Assembly: GCA_001931875.2 (NCBI GenBank)
Contig: MSJH02000802.1
Coordinates: 348,498-412,497 of the forward strand
Source: Byssochlamys sp. IMV 00236
Taxonomy: Eukaryota > Ascomycota > Eurotiomycetes > Eurotiales > Thermoascaceae
Direction of reading: 5' to 3'
DNA length: 64,000 nt
This document shows positions 1 through 10,621 of the stretch, in pieces. Under the pieces are notes generated by a model. The model was not told where the DNA came from. It did not search any database and saw only the letters and a list, made by a program, of their open reading frames with translations. The position numbers and the translations under genes are program-made. The first letter of the stretch is position 1. Each line of letters begins with the position of its first letter.

Positions 1-246
1 GCGCATATACACGTTTGATGCTTTCCACGCGGTACGCCTTCGCAGATTATCGGGATAAATTTGCAATGAGAGAGATTCTTAAGTGACTGTAGATGTGGAC
101 GTACAACTCAAAACAGATGTCGCATAAGGAGAACAGGAGGGGAGAAATTAAAAGAAATAATATGGCACTCATACATCGGAGAAGGGACGATCAACCAAAC
201 TCGTTGAAACTTCATCTCACGGTTTCAAGTTAAAGAGCAAAGACTA

Positions 247-2932
247 TTAGGTTCGTTGACGAAGGACACGCTGATTTGGCGGTCCATTCAACCTCTCGCT
301 TCGTCTCGTCGGTTCTCTTCTTGTGTCCTTCTTGGTAAAAGCCTGTTTTGTCGATGTCGCAGGAGCCGATTTCCTCCGGGGATTTTTGCTGGTTTTGGGC
401 TGAGACGTGACTTCAGCGGGACGATCGGGGGGCGACCTAGATGATTCCAGAGTGTTACCGGTCTGCTCAGGCTCAATTGTGCAGCTATTAGGCATACTCT
501 GCCTCTGCTGTCCTCTATGCCTGAGAATGAGCCTTAACGGTCGTGGCTGGACCCGACTCTCTACTGAATCACCAGCTGCAGGCATCCCCCGTTCGCCAGG
601 ACGCTCATTCTCTCGTAATTCATTCTCCTGCTGATGGGGAGAGTGTTGAGGTTCGTTGGGAAGGGTAGAATCGCTATGCAGTGGCACATTAGCGACGCTC
701 TCCTTGATCTCAGGCGTCTCATCACGGACATACTTCTGCATGTTCATTTGGTGGTGATCGACCTCGTCTTTAGGAAGGTCCTCTTTCGGTTGCGTTTTTT
801 CTGTGTGGAGGGTTTTCTGCTCCTCGATCTCAGCGTCCTTGCACTCAAGCTTCTGGACAGAAGCGACTATAGCACCCTGTTCTTGCTGGCTGTCCTTCTC
901 TGGTGGGATATTCTGACCAGGAGGAGTGATTGGCGAATACTCTGGCCCATAGTCCGAGTTATTAGCCTCAGTAGGGTTCTCGAGAGGGAAACGGTGCTTC
1001 GAAATAGAAGATGCGATTGACCCACCAATACTTTCTTCGAACTGCACCTGCTTCACCTTTTCTGGAATCTTCATAGTGAAAGTTTTCGCTTTCGCGACCA
1101 ATTCGGGCCGTGATTCGAAGAACGCTTCTCCAGGGGAAGGTGCCGGTGGGCGTTGCGAATGTCCCCGAATTGGAAAGTCTGCAGTAGCCTGGAGCGGACT
1201 GCTTCGCGATATGCTAACCTGATGATCGCTCTGCGCGGGAGTCTCTGTTTCCCTCCTACGTTCGCATGCCTCTGACCTTGCTGCCTCCAATCTCTGTCTA
1301 ACCTCTCCAGATGAGGTAACCGTAACATCGGAGTTCTCTTCAATAGAGTTATACGACCAAGAGCCTCCCAGTGCTCTTAGAATGGGCTGCTCAGATAACT
1401 CAGAAGAAGCTCCTTGAGGGACACTCGTATTGTGATTCATCCTCGAAGGTTGCTCGCGCTCACCGCCAGGTCTGGGCTGTGTTATACACTGGCTCGAAGT
1501 GCTCCCAGTATCCACAAGCCCTTGGCCTGTCTGAGCTGCCAGCATATCGAGATGTCGAATTTTAGCAGCCCGCTCTACGCCTATTCTGAGTCTCAGTACT
1601 CCATGCCGCGGAGGAGGTTGTTGGGAAATAGCCGTTGCTTGCTTAGGAGGCGAGAGCATATCTCCTTTGCGAATCCGCAGTTCAGAAGGGTCGACAGTGC
1701 CCTCCATTGAAAATCCGTTTATGAAATCCACCTGGGTCTGAATGTCATCACCGTTCGTCCGCAGACTTGGGGAACACTCGACTTCGGGATCACTGCGGGG
1801 GCTTCGTGCAAATGGGAGCGGCGTGGCTGAAACTGTTTGCAAGTTCGATTCCATATCACATCTCCAATGCAATCTATCCGGCTCTGATTTATTAACAGAG
1901 CTCTGCAGCACTGCCATTTCATTTCCCCATCGGCCTGCGAATAGTGGATCTAATCCACGCTTATGGAGGAACCGTCGTGCAGTCAAGACTTCTCCAGCTT
2001 TACATAGTAAGTAGTCAGACTCAGTTCCTTCTTTGAGGTTTCTCCTATGCCGTATAGATGTCTTCCGGAAAACAAGCTGAAGAGGAGGGCTGTTTCGTCT
2101 CAAAGCAGTATTGTCAATGCGCATCAGAGCCTCCAGCTGTTTCGCTCGCATTTCTCCCAGTTGAGCATTCTCTTCCTCGACTTGTCTGTTGCGATTGGCG
2201 ATATGATTCCGAGTCTGTTCGTCCTGTTCAAACGTCAAGCCAAGCATCGAAATGATCTTAGGCCATGAGTGTTCCTCCAACATGTTCTCTATGATCTCCA
2301 CTTGAAGCTTCGGGGAGAGATCTCCCCATTCAGGGTCAGTCAGCGGCTGCAGCTGCGAAAACATATGGTTAGTTTCTGTCTCCATTATTTATGAAAGAAA
2401 AATTAGGCAATCTGTAGGGAACTGCACATACGTCCAGTCTTCCTGTTTCGTTACCACCCCCGCTGTCTGCCATATCCTCGTCCATGTCATCTACAGCAGT
2501 TGATGTTGATGATTCATGGTCAGATTCGGCCATGATAACCATGTTTCTGTTGTACACGGTGTTTTGAATCCCGTTGCTCGCAAGGTAGTTATCCATATCT
2601 TCGATTGGAATTCCTTCCAATTCATCATCCAGTTCTCTATCCGCATGACGATACGGTGTTCTCTGAGGCGAGCTCGATGCATCATCCATCTGAATATCAC
2701 CATCACGGTCCTTATTCCTCTTATCATTCTCCCGAGACTGGCATTGTATCTCCCCTGGACGACGCGGAGTGCTCAGTGTTGGAAAGGCTGCGGGCGGTAG
2801 ATTTGGGTTGAAATCGATGTAAGGTGGCCGCGCAGGCGTCGTGGCGCGCCGCAGTGAGCGTTGAGGAGTTGGCTGATAAAAAAGCTCACTTTCGAGCCTC
2901 TGAGGAGGGCGAACACTATCCCTGAGTCTCAT
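247..2932 (-). CDS. Uncharacterised large basic-tailed protein, 868 aa, two exons
   Basis: I do not recognise this family. Exons are 2932-2432 and 2352-247. The intron (2353-2431, 79 bp) starts GTATGT, has an ACTAAC branch point and ends TCGCAG, and it keeps frame. The first exon (167 codons) is rich in Ser, Pro and acidic residues (an MDDA and DMDEDMAD type stretch). Around residues 172-230 there is a more ordered segment with EIIENMLEEHSWPKII followed by a short helical, Gln/Glu-rich stretch, then a block FRKTSIRHRRN. The remaining part is low-complexity and Ser/Pro/Gln-rich. The C-terminus is strongly basic (KNPRRKSAPA, RRSERLNG), which suggests a nuclear or nucleic-acid associated protein. 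No catalytic motif, signal peptide or membrane segment is visible. The reading frame is open over its full length and the splice signals are good, so I consider it a real gene of unknown function. Confidence 0.75.
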
Positions 2933-3519
2933 CGTGATACTCGACAGGACGGTTGGGTGGATAAGACGTTGACACTAGGTGAGATCCAGAGAGGACAGAC
3001 GTGTCATAGCAACCTGATTGCATGGAGGCGACTTCAAATACGGGCACGAGCAGTGAATTGTCACCAGGGAGGTGAATATCTGAAATACAGGTTGCCAGGT
3101 AACAAGGGAAGTGAAGTGAAGTGAAAGTGGGGAGTTTCCTGAGGATGACTGGTGTTATTGTATCCAGACTGGGCTCCAGAAGACGCGTGAGGACAACAGA
3201 TGTAGTTTACAAAGATCAAGAAGCATATGGAAACAAAGGATACCTTTGATCAGCTTTATGTGTTCTAGGATGATACTTTCTTTCCTGTTCTGACAATAAG
3301 AATATAGCCCAATGAGAGCACCATCCATCCGTTTCTGAAAACAGCGCTTTAGTACAGAAGAAGGGAAGCTGAAAGACCAGGGATTTCCCAAAAATATTAA
3401 GGCCAATTAATTTCAACGGGGGTATATCCAGCAACTTTTCACCCGTCTCATCCCCAGATACAATCTACAGAAGGTAAATCCCACTCAGAAACGCCTGTTA
3501 CGCACTAACCCGGATCGAT
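2933..3519. other. Intergenic, 587 bp
   Basis: This lies upstream of the 868-residue protein and downstream of the phosphatase-like gene. It holds a short GAAGT tandem repeat near 3108-3126. No credible coding sequence or RNA gene was seen. Confidence 0.5.
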
Positions 3520-4461
3520 TCAGCGGTCTTGGAAAGGGGCCGAGGGATTCCTATCATAAAAACGATCCGTATCCATATCCATGTCTGTATCTCCCTGTTC
3601 TTGATCGTCTGTCTCGTTTTGTTGACTCAGGCTTCTCTTTTTGGAAGCTTGCACTTGAGGATTCATCCCGTTGGAGGATGACACCATACGCTTGGCCTTT
3701 GCAACATCCCGCTTCGCATCGAGGATCGATTCAAAAGACGCCAGGAGAATCCGCATAGGCTCTTCAATGCAGACACAAAATCGTCGATGCTGAACAGTGT
3801 ATAGAGCGTTGACCGTATCCAGGTTCAGCATCACCATCAGATACGCTATCACAACACTAGCGGAACGCTCATTGCCAGACTCGCAGAAGACCAGGACCTT
3901 CCTGTGTGGAGAGAATGCAATGTGGTCATTTATGCGACGGATGGCTCGAGGAAAAGCCGCAATAAGCTCTTGGTTGTCCATCACGTCGATCGCATCTGCT
4001 TCGATTCCCAGTTCAGCGGCGACCTTCTCTCCGGAGACCAAACGCGCCTGTGCTGACTGTCTGCTGCGAATCGCTAATAGTAGCGTAATGCCTTCCGTTC
4101 TGAGAAAGTCACGGTCTTTCAGAGAGGATGATGGTCCCAAATATAGGAAAGGTAGAATCAGCTGTGCCACTCTGCGCATTTCGTAGCTCCATTCGATCGG
4201 TTTTGCTCTGTCAATGAAATCACTCATGCTCACAGAGTTGAAGAACTCTGCGCTTGCGAATTCACCGATCTCAAAGTCATGCGACTCTGGAGCCATGGTG
4301 TCGAATCGAGCAGGGTCGTCCTCGTAGAATGGCATAGCCGGTGCCATCGCCACTTGAGGTTGGGAAGGCGCGCCAGACGTGTATTCATGAGTAGGAATAT
4401 ACAAAGATTGTTCATTCTGAGTCATGGGAACCTCATTGGTTTTGGAGAATGTCGCCTCCAT
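3520..4461 (-). CDS. Dual-specificity phosphatase-like protein (STYX-like), 313 aa
   Basis: A single-exon protein with a dual-specificity phosphatase fold in its middle. The fold opens with QLILPFLYLGPSSSLKD, the usual IxPxLYLG start, then DVMDNQELIAAFPRAIRRIN, which resembles the general-acid region. Next comes the P-loop VLVFCESGNERSASVVIAYL. The CX5R signature (C-ESGNE-R) is intact, but the His that normally precedes the Cys is Phe. That places it near the STYX-type proteins, which bind phosphoproteins and may have weak or no activity. The N-terminal 85 residues are disordered. The C-terminus is polar and acidic (QEQGDTDMDMDTD) after a KKRSLS basic patch. The frame is open for 29 codons upstream of the ATG at 4461, but only a TTG begins it, so I chose the ATG. 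It could be an active phosphatase or a pseudophosphatase. The family call is firm, the activity is not. Confidence 0.8.
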   Translation of the reverse strand: MEATFSKTNEVPMTQNEQSLYIPTHEYTSGAPSQPQVAMAPAMPFYEDDPARFDTMAPESHDFEIGEFASAEFFNSVSMSDFIDRAKPIEWSYEMRRVAQLILPFLYLGPSSSLKDRDFLRTEGITLLLAIRSRQSAQARLVSGEKVAAELGIEADAIDVMDNQELIAAFPRAIRRINDHIAFSPHRKVLVFCESGNERSASVVIAYLMVMLNLDTVNALYTVQHRRFCVCIEEPMRILLASFESILDAKRDVAKAKRMVSSSNGMNPQVQASKKRSLSQQNETDDQEQGDTDMDMDTDRFYDRNPSAPFQDR

Positions 4462-5918
4462 GTTTGATGTGAATGTTGATTTGACTTCGGTACTCTCCGG
4501 CAGCTGTCTCGAGGTCGAGTTCAAATGTATCTCCAGAAAAGAAGGCAAGAAAAAAGTGTCTGCGAATCCTATTTCAATGGTTCACAGATGAGACATATTC
4601 CAGTCGAAGGATGGCACGAGAAAGGAAGATATCAGAATGAAAAGCAGATGAGTCTCCTTTTGACAGGACGGTGTTGCTATTGGCTAGCATGCCCTCCAAC
4701 GTTCAACTCGATCAGCAATTGCGCAGATGTTCATATCCCTATTAACGATATCGTTACAAAGATGACAGCAGTAAAGAGACTGTCCCCGATCTTCAGAAAG
4801 AGGTTGCTGCCTACAATCAGGGGCGAAAGCATCGAAGTGGGCAGCGACTCCCACGGCAGTACTTGTGGATGTTGACCTTACCGTATGCCACCGACTAGAC
4901 CGCTTCAGGCCCGGCTTTCCGCTATCTTCTGGCGGGATAACGTGACCTCACACAAAGCACAACGCAACCATATCTTTGTTCGATTTGCTCACCATGACCA
5001 AATGAGTCTGACACGAAATTAAACTACTTCATTTTATTTTTAGTCTGCATATCTATGAAATTATGTCTTTCTTGTCCGATATATTATCTGTAGAGCCCGT
5101 GATCAAGATGTTTATTCGGCAGATACCATGAAAAAAGGGAACTCACCACTTTTGGTTACATATACATCGTTCATCGGATTTTATTTCTCTTGAGGGCCAA
5201 GTTACGTGCATAAACTGTACCTGGTGTCCATAGCTAACCAGTTGCCTATTGAGGCTCTCTATGCCGCCCTTCTCGGATGCAGTGAGATGCTCGTCGGTTA
5301 TACCATCAGGTCGCCTCATGAAACAGACGTTGGTTTCTACATTGGCATCATGCATCAGAAGCAACTGTTTATGTTTCTTCGAGACGTCATATAAGAGGGA
5401 TATGACGAGTCATGCGTCCACGACCACTATAGTTACGATACACTGTTGCACCTGCAATATCCGCATACTCGCTATCAATGTCATGATTTATCCCGCTAAT
5501 TTTGTCCAGCAGGTGAACTTCTAAGAAATGGGGCTAGGGAGATACATAGAGATTAGAAAGGAATAGGCGATAGCAGTCGTTGTAGTAAGACAACTGATGC
5601 TGGGTTCTGACAATCTAGCTTCTTCAACAACATGTGAAGACAGGCGTGGGCTATGAGTGCTGAATGTTCCCTACTACCTATGCTTTGGAAACCGATTTTT
5701 TAATGCGAAAGTACTAGTCCAAAGTCCAATCAGATCTATTCTATTGTTTTTGAAACGCTCATTGGTCTATATATACGGTACAAGAGGATACTGTCAAATC
5801 TATCTTTTCACCTCCCCTAGAGAGTCGTATGTACAACGGCATATTCCACAAGACCAAGACGTCCTTTTCCAACCATCAGTCATTAATGCAGTAAATGACA
5901 ACCAATTGCGTCTCTTTA
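4462..5918. other. Intergenic, about 1.46 kb
   Basis: Promoter side of the phosphatase-like gene, then the 3' flank of the secreted-protein gene. Only short, unconserved reading frames are present. Nothing else was recognised. Confidence 0.5.
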
Positions 5919-6616
5919 TTAGTTGCCAATCGGGCGCCAATAAAGAGTGACGTTAGCGCAGCTGTTGGAGCTGAAGTACTCCTCGCCGAGAACAAGCGTG
6001 CGCAGCGAAGAATCGCCAGTACCCGAGAGCGAGACGAAGCAAGCCTGGGGCAAGTTACGCTTCAGGCCACTGCCAAGCGTGTCGCTCAGGTTGACGACGC
6101 CAGTGGTGACATTGACCTGGGCAGTAACCGTCGGTTCGCCTCCTTGGATAAGGAGGTCTTGAGGCGACATAAAGATAACATCACCAGATGGTGTGCCCTC
6201 AGCGTTGGTGCTACCGGCGATATAACCGGTCTTGTAGCCGGCGAGATAGCTATCTTCAATAATGCTGAAGTTGGTGGCCTTGCTCTTGTCAGATGTGAAC
6301 TGGAAGGCGACCCCGTTACCGCCACCGTAGTTGGGGTCGACATAGCCCCAGTAGCCGTCGAGAGTCTTGTTGGAACTATCTTCAATCTGGATGTAGGCCG
6401 ATGTGGCTGTCGTGTTGGTCCTCTGACTACAGTGTGAGATAAGCGCGGTTAGCAAACTCGATACTAACAAATGATGCAACCACTCATGGATTGACTAAAT
6501 CTCCTCCGGGATAACTAGTTATAACATGCAAACCTTATTTACCTGATAGACGCCTGAGACGACAATTGGACACACAGGCCCAGCAGAGCTAGCGACAAGC
6601 TAGTTGAGATCTTCAT
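5919..6616 (-). CDS. Secreted N-glycosylated protein of unknown function, 193 aa
   Basis: Exons are 6616-6543 and 6426-5919. The intron (6427-6542, 116 bp) starts GTAAAT, contains GCTAACC and ends CTGTAG. It joins AG|T to give Ser. The first exon supplies a clear signal peptide, MKISTSLSLALLGLCVQLSS. An ATG inside the intron (6479) would lose this leader, so I reject it as the start. The mature part has several N-glycosylation sequons (NTT, NKT, NFS, NVT, NLS, NVT), many Gly/Tyr residues (GYWGYVDPNYGGGNG) and two Cys near the end. No domain is recognised. It is probably a cell-wall or extracellular protein. Reading-frame continuity and the leader support the model; the function is unknown. 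Confidence 0.78.
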
Positions 6617-8106
6617 GGTGATCTCCAGATTATCGGACTTGGGGCTGAGGAATACCAAAAAGGATCTTCAGAGTATGTTAAAAATAGCAGAAAAGGCAGT
6701 TTAGTTGAGATTCTCAGCACTAAATACTTAAAGCCTTCGCAAGACTGGAAAAGTTTACAGTAATCACAAAAGAGAGAGTTGAATGCTCCATCAATTTTCG
6801 GAATCGGAGCTCTGCGAATAGAAAAGCCGAATGGAACAAATAGGGGCCAAAAAAAAGGAGTTTTAGCTGAAGTATGATATATGACATGATATTAGGCGGG
6901 ATGAAAAGTTTCTCGTCGTGACCTGGCAAAAGCATATGTTACAAATGCGAATCTTTTGGATACATACTTGATATTTTAGTTATTACTTTCGATCTTGATA
7001 GAAAGACAATGGGGAAGGTCCCAATCAAATCATACTGTGTGGCTGATTAAGGGAACCACTATCTATAGCTATCCTACCATAATAACCATACTGTACGTTT
7101 ATGAACGGCTGAATTGGTGGGCCAACCCAAACTGGGAGAGGTTCCAAGGAAACCTTACGTTGGTGAACTCGAAATCCACAGTTCAGCCTCAACCAGAAGA
7201 AAAAAGAGGAACCATCAACCTTAATCAAGCGCTCCTTGAGTAACGCCAGCTGCCCTGTCTATATAGTATGGTTATGCGGTGAACTAATGATAGTTGTTCT
7301 GATGCACCGATATACCTTGCTTGCTTCCGTCGTTCCACGAAGAGAGGAGAGCATAGCCGACCCCCTGGAGTTTTGCAGGCAAAACTAGGCAGAATGTGTC
7401 GGTGTACTGTGCGTCAAGGTCCTTTTACAATGAGCAACCAACCTTCCAAGCTGAATTGGTAGGCAGTGCTGATATGAAGTTTCTAAAAACAGTTTCCAGA
7501 AAGCGTTGGTGAAATTGATGATGTTGCAGGGGCGATAATGGTTATTAATATTGAGCCAGGCAGCCATATTCTTGTCCGCCTCCGCCAAGACGGCCGTCCC
7601 TGCATCTCATGGCACTTTACCCGATCAGGAAGAGTGGCGGTTTGACATCTTATCATGTGATATCGCGTCTTCGCGTCAGTGATAAAGTTGTGATACCTAC
7701 TCTACGATGGGTCCCGGTCCACTCTACTTAGGCATCTCTTGATCGCAGTTCCACCTGCCCCATCGCCTTGTCATCGTTTGTATGATACCAAGCCCATACA
7801 CATGTCAATTGTATCTGTAACCCGCGGGAAACTATCTTCCTTGTCTTGTCTTGCCTGTAGGCCCTAGGGACTTTGGGGAGTATAAAAAAGGTCGCACTGA
7901 TATTTCAGTTCTTTTGTAGAGATTGCTGCCGGCACACAAAGGCCGCATGTGTGGTAATCTGTCACGTCATCCACTTTGTATGTTCTTTGGGTAGGTAATT
8001 AGGGGACGAATGTTGGATCGATCTCTCCCTTAGATCTGGAGTCAAGCACGCGATCTGGCTTGATATCGCTAAGGAGGTTTAAGATATATCATTTTTTCCG
8101 TGAAGT

Positions 8107-8358
8107 TTAGGACTCGGTATATCGCATTTCCAGGGTATTTCCTTTGGTTCGGTCATAACTTGCGCTTGTGAGCAGATTCGATGGTGGAGTTAGGTTGTAG
8201 CGGTCCATCTGCAGTACCTGGGGCGCGACAATAATACTATTACGCTGGAGATAGCACCATCCACGGATGCCTAGATCTTTCACTGCCACACTGCAGATCC
8301 TGGCAGTAGCGATATTTGACACAAATGTGACGAGGATTAACAACCTCTGAATCTCCAC
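8107..8358 (-). CDS. Weak candidate: small secreted peptide, 83 aa
   Basis: A single open frame whose first 20 residues (MEIQRLLILVTFVSNIATAR) look like a signal peptide with a plausible Ala-containing cleavage site. The remaining 63 residues have two Cys and one N-glycosylation sequon (NLT), with no recognisable domain. It stands alone in a gene-free region, so a chance open frame is quite possible. The leader-like start is the only positive evidence. Confidence 0.2.
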   Translation of the reverse strand: MEIQRLLILVTFVSNIATARICSVAVKDLGIRGWCYLQRNSIIVAPQVLQMDRYNLTPPSNLLTSASYDRTKGNTLEMRYTES

Positions 8359-9379
8359 GGCTAACCCTCGTTCTTAAAGTGATTCGCTATAGATTCGGAC
8401 AAAACATGTGAAACATCACTCCGCTACCTAAGACAACGTTACATTACAATAACGCTTCAGGTCTGCTGCGCTAGACTCTATCAGGACACTGAATCGTCAG
8501 TTTACTCTCCTCCCAGTAGTTACTTCTACGCTTGCATAAGATACAAATATCCTTGGCGAAAATCTCCGTGTGTCTATTCCTACTCAGAATTACTATCACA
8601 TCTACCAACGCCTTTGTCAACATTGCAGTTGACACGATCACGGTACTTATGCCAGTCTATGAAGTGAACTTTGAAGTCAGGGGAACGGAAACGACCCAAC
8701 CAATACCTGCATTTCACCTCCACTTTGCTCCAGGTAACTAACTAACTAACTAATTATCCATGAGCCATACCATCCTGCAGGCACCACAGCACCACGGCCC
8801 CAACACGTCAGCATTAAAAATCCATCACTACCTAGTTAGGTAAATCACGCTCCATATCCAGTGATGAGTAGTACATGACTCAATCTGAGACGGCACCCTT
8901 GGTCTGTTTATTTCCTTGATAGGTCGATAGAGTAGTTACGTATACGAGCAGCCGAGGCGTCATTAGAGGATTATAGGCTAGGGAAGTCAGACAGGGCGTT
9001 GGGATGACAGTTAGGTTGCCTCGGGCACGTGCTTCTATTTGTCTTGTGATTGTATGCCTGATGTTGACTACGACCAGGATGGGAGTGGTCAAGAGATAAG
9101 TGTATAGAAGAATGTAATTAATGAACAGCCTCGTTTTCTTCAAGGACTCTCGTTCGTGCAGCCTCTAGTTGCAAGTATTTCAGTTTCGAAAGCTTGATTG
9201 TCTAAGAAATAAATTAAGGCCCCTGATTAAGCCCCGAGCGAATGGTGAGTTCTAAGTAATAGTGTGATAATGATAATCAAGGGAACAGCAATAGTCTGTG
9301 AGTTCAGGTCGGTTTTTTTGAATCCTGGCTGGCGTTTGACCTCTTCGCCAGAGTTGGAAGGGAAAAGTGGAAACCTGGA

Positions 9380-9406
9380 GGATAGGATAGGATAGGATAG
9401 GATAGG
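9380..9406. repeat. GGATA pentanucleotide microsatellite
   Basis: About five perfect copies of GGATA in tandem, within non-coding DNA. Confidence 0.9.
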
Positions 9407-9776
9407 AAAAAAGATAGATAGATTTGGCACACAACCAGGGTATATTTCAAAGAAACGCCACACAATTAACCTCCCTTTGGAACCGCGCCCGTGTGATAAT
9501 AATGATAGAAAAAGTTGGAAAAAGAACAGCCTTAATATCGCACTCGTCGCAAAAGCCACAATTACCCTTTCCCCGAAAAACCCGTACGCAACGTATTTCG
9601 TCTCGATATTTCCGCTCAGCATTTGAACTTGGTACCGGCCGGGCTTCCGATATGCAAATTGGATATCCATATGCAAGGCAAGCAAACGCCGATCGTATGC
9701 ACAAATGAAAAGGAAAAGCAGAGAATATATGTCCAATCAGTCATTTGTTTCTTTCCCCCGGTGGGTTATCATCTCC

Positions 9777-10621
9777 TCAGCCTTGCGTAGTCGCAGCCGG
9801 TGGCATAGCCTGCTGTAGCCCGGCCACGATCCTTTCGAGTTCCTCCAGCCGGCGATCCTTCTCCTGGACCTCCTGACGGAGTCGCTTCAGTTCATTCCTG
9901 AGGTCGACGCTATTTCCATCTTCCTCTTGGAAAAGAACAGCGTTATCTTCCATAGAATCACGCCTGCGTTTCAGAACTGGCGCAATCGGTAGTACTGAAG
10001 CTCGCATGCTCTCTACATCCGGCGTCTGCACAGGCAACTCGGTAGCTGGACCACTATCCGTATGCATGTGGCGACGTCGCAAGTGCTCTTTCAGGTTCTC
10101 CTGTCTCGTAAACCCATTTCCTGTGCTGCGGTTGCAGTCCGCATAGGGACACATGAGGGGCTTCTTCGCATTAGCATTCTTCTTATGGACTTCGCGCTGG
10201 TGCCTGAGGAGGCCACCAGAATACGTGAACCCCTGGATCTTGTCGCATCCAGGCTCCATACACTTATACGGCCGATCATGCTTGTCCATGTGTTTACTGT
10301 GTGAAAAGCGTCAGTATTACGCTCTATTTTCCAAAAAAGGGGATACCGTGCAACTTACTTCCATTCACAAGGACGACGGAAAGTTGGTGGACTGTGTTGG
10401 CAGTCAGGATGATCACAGTAGATCTGACCTGCTGTATTCTTAGGCGGATCTCGAGCCCTTCTGACGGAGAGGCGTGGACGAGTGCCGTCAATCAAACCCG
10501 GCGATGGCTGTTCATTCATCTTGGGTGGAGGAGAAATGGTATCTTGAGCGGAAGCCAGAATAGACGCGACACCTCCGGGACCTTCACTTCTTGGACTCGG
10601 ATAATCTGACCCGTCGCCCAT
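9777..10621 (-). CDS. C2H2 zinc-finger transcription factor with C-terminal coiled coil, about 260 aa
   Basis: Exons used are 10621-10359 and 10296-9777. The intron (10297-10358, 62 bp) has GTAAGT, CTGAC and CACAG and splits the first finger, restoring CEWNKHMDKH across the junction. Three fingers can be read. Finger 1 has C69 and C74 with the histidines in HMDKH. Finger 2 is YKCMEPGC followed by HQREVH. Finger 3 is LMCPYADC followed by HLRRRH. A basic KRRRD stretch follows, then a heptad-like coil (RNELKRLRQEVQEKDRRLEE) near the C-terminus that probably mediates dimerisation. The N-terminus is unsettled. The frame stays open and coding-like upstream of the ATG at 10621 (FGPRSPSLLRGPDRD) until a stop near 10723, so a further 5' exon is likely. 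Target genes are unknown. Confidence 0.8.

Larger units (their letters stand above)
6617..9776. other. Long intergenic stretch, about 3.2 kb
   Basis: No confident gene. It contains a weak small secreted candidate (8107-8358), a run of the four-base motif CTAA/TAAC at about 8738-8753 and a GGATA pentanucleotide array (9380-9406). A TATAAAAAAG motif occurs near 7881 with no convincing gene downstream. Confidence 0.45.

Noticed and set aside
3520..4548. 342-residue version of the phosphatase-like protein
   Set aside because: Its first codon is TTG; the first in-frame ATG is at 4461.
5919..6479. Start at 6479 for the secreted glycoprotein
   Set aside because: That ATG lies in an intron. Splicing from 6542 to 6427 supplies a proper signal peptide from an ATG at 6616.
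9227..9736. 169-codon minus-strand frame with hydrophobic stretches
   Set aside because: Includes the translated GGATA array and no recognisable domain; contradictory frames on both strands.
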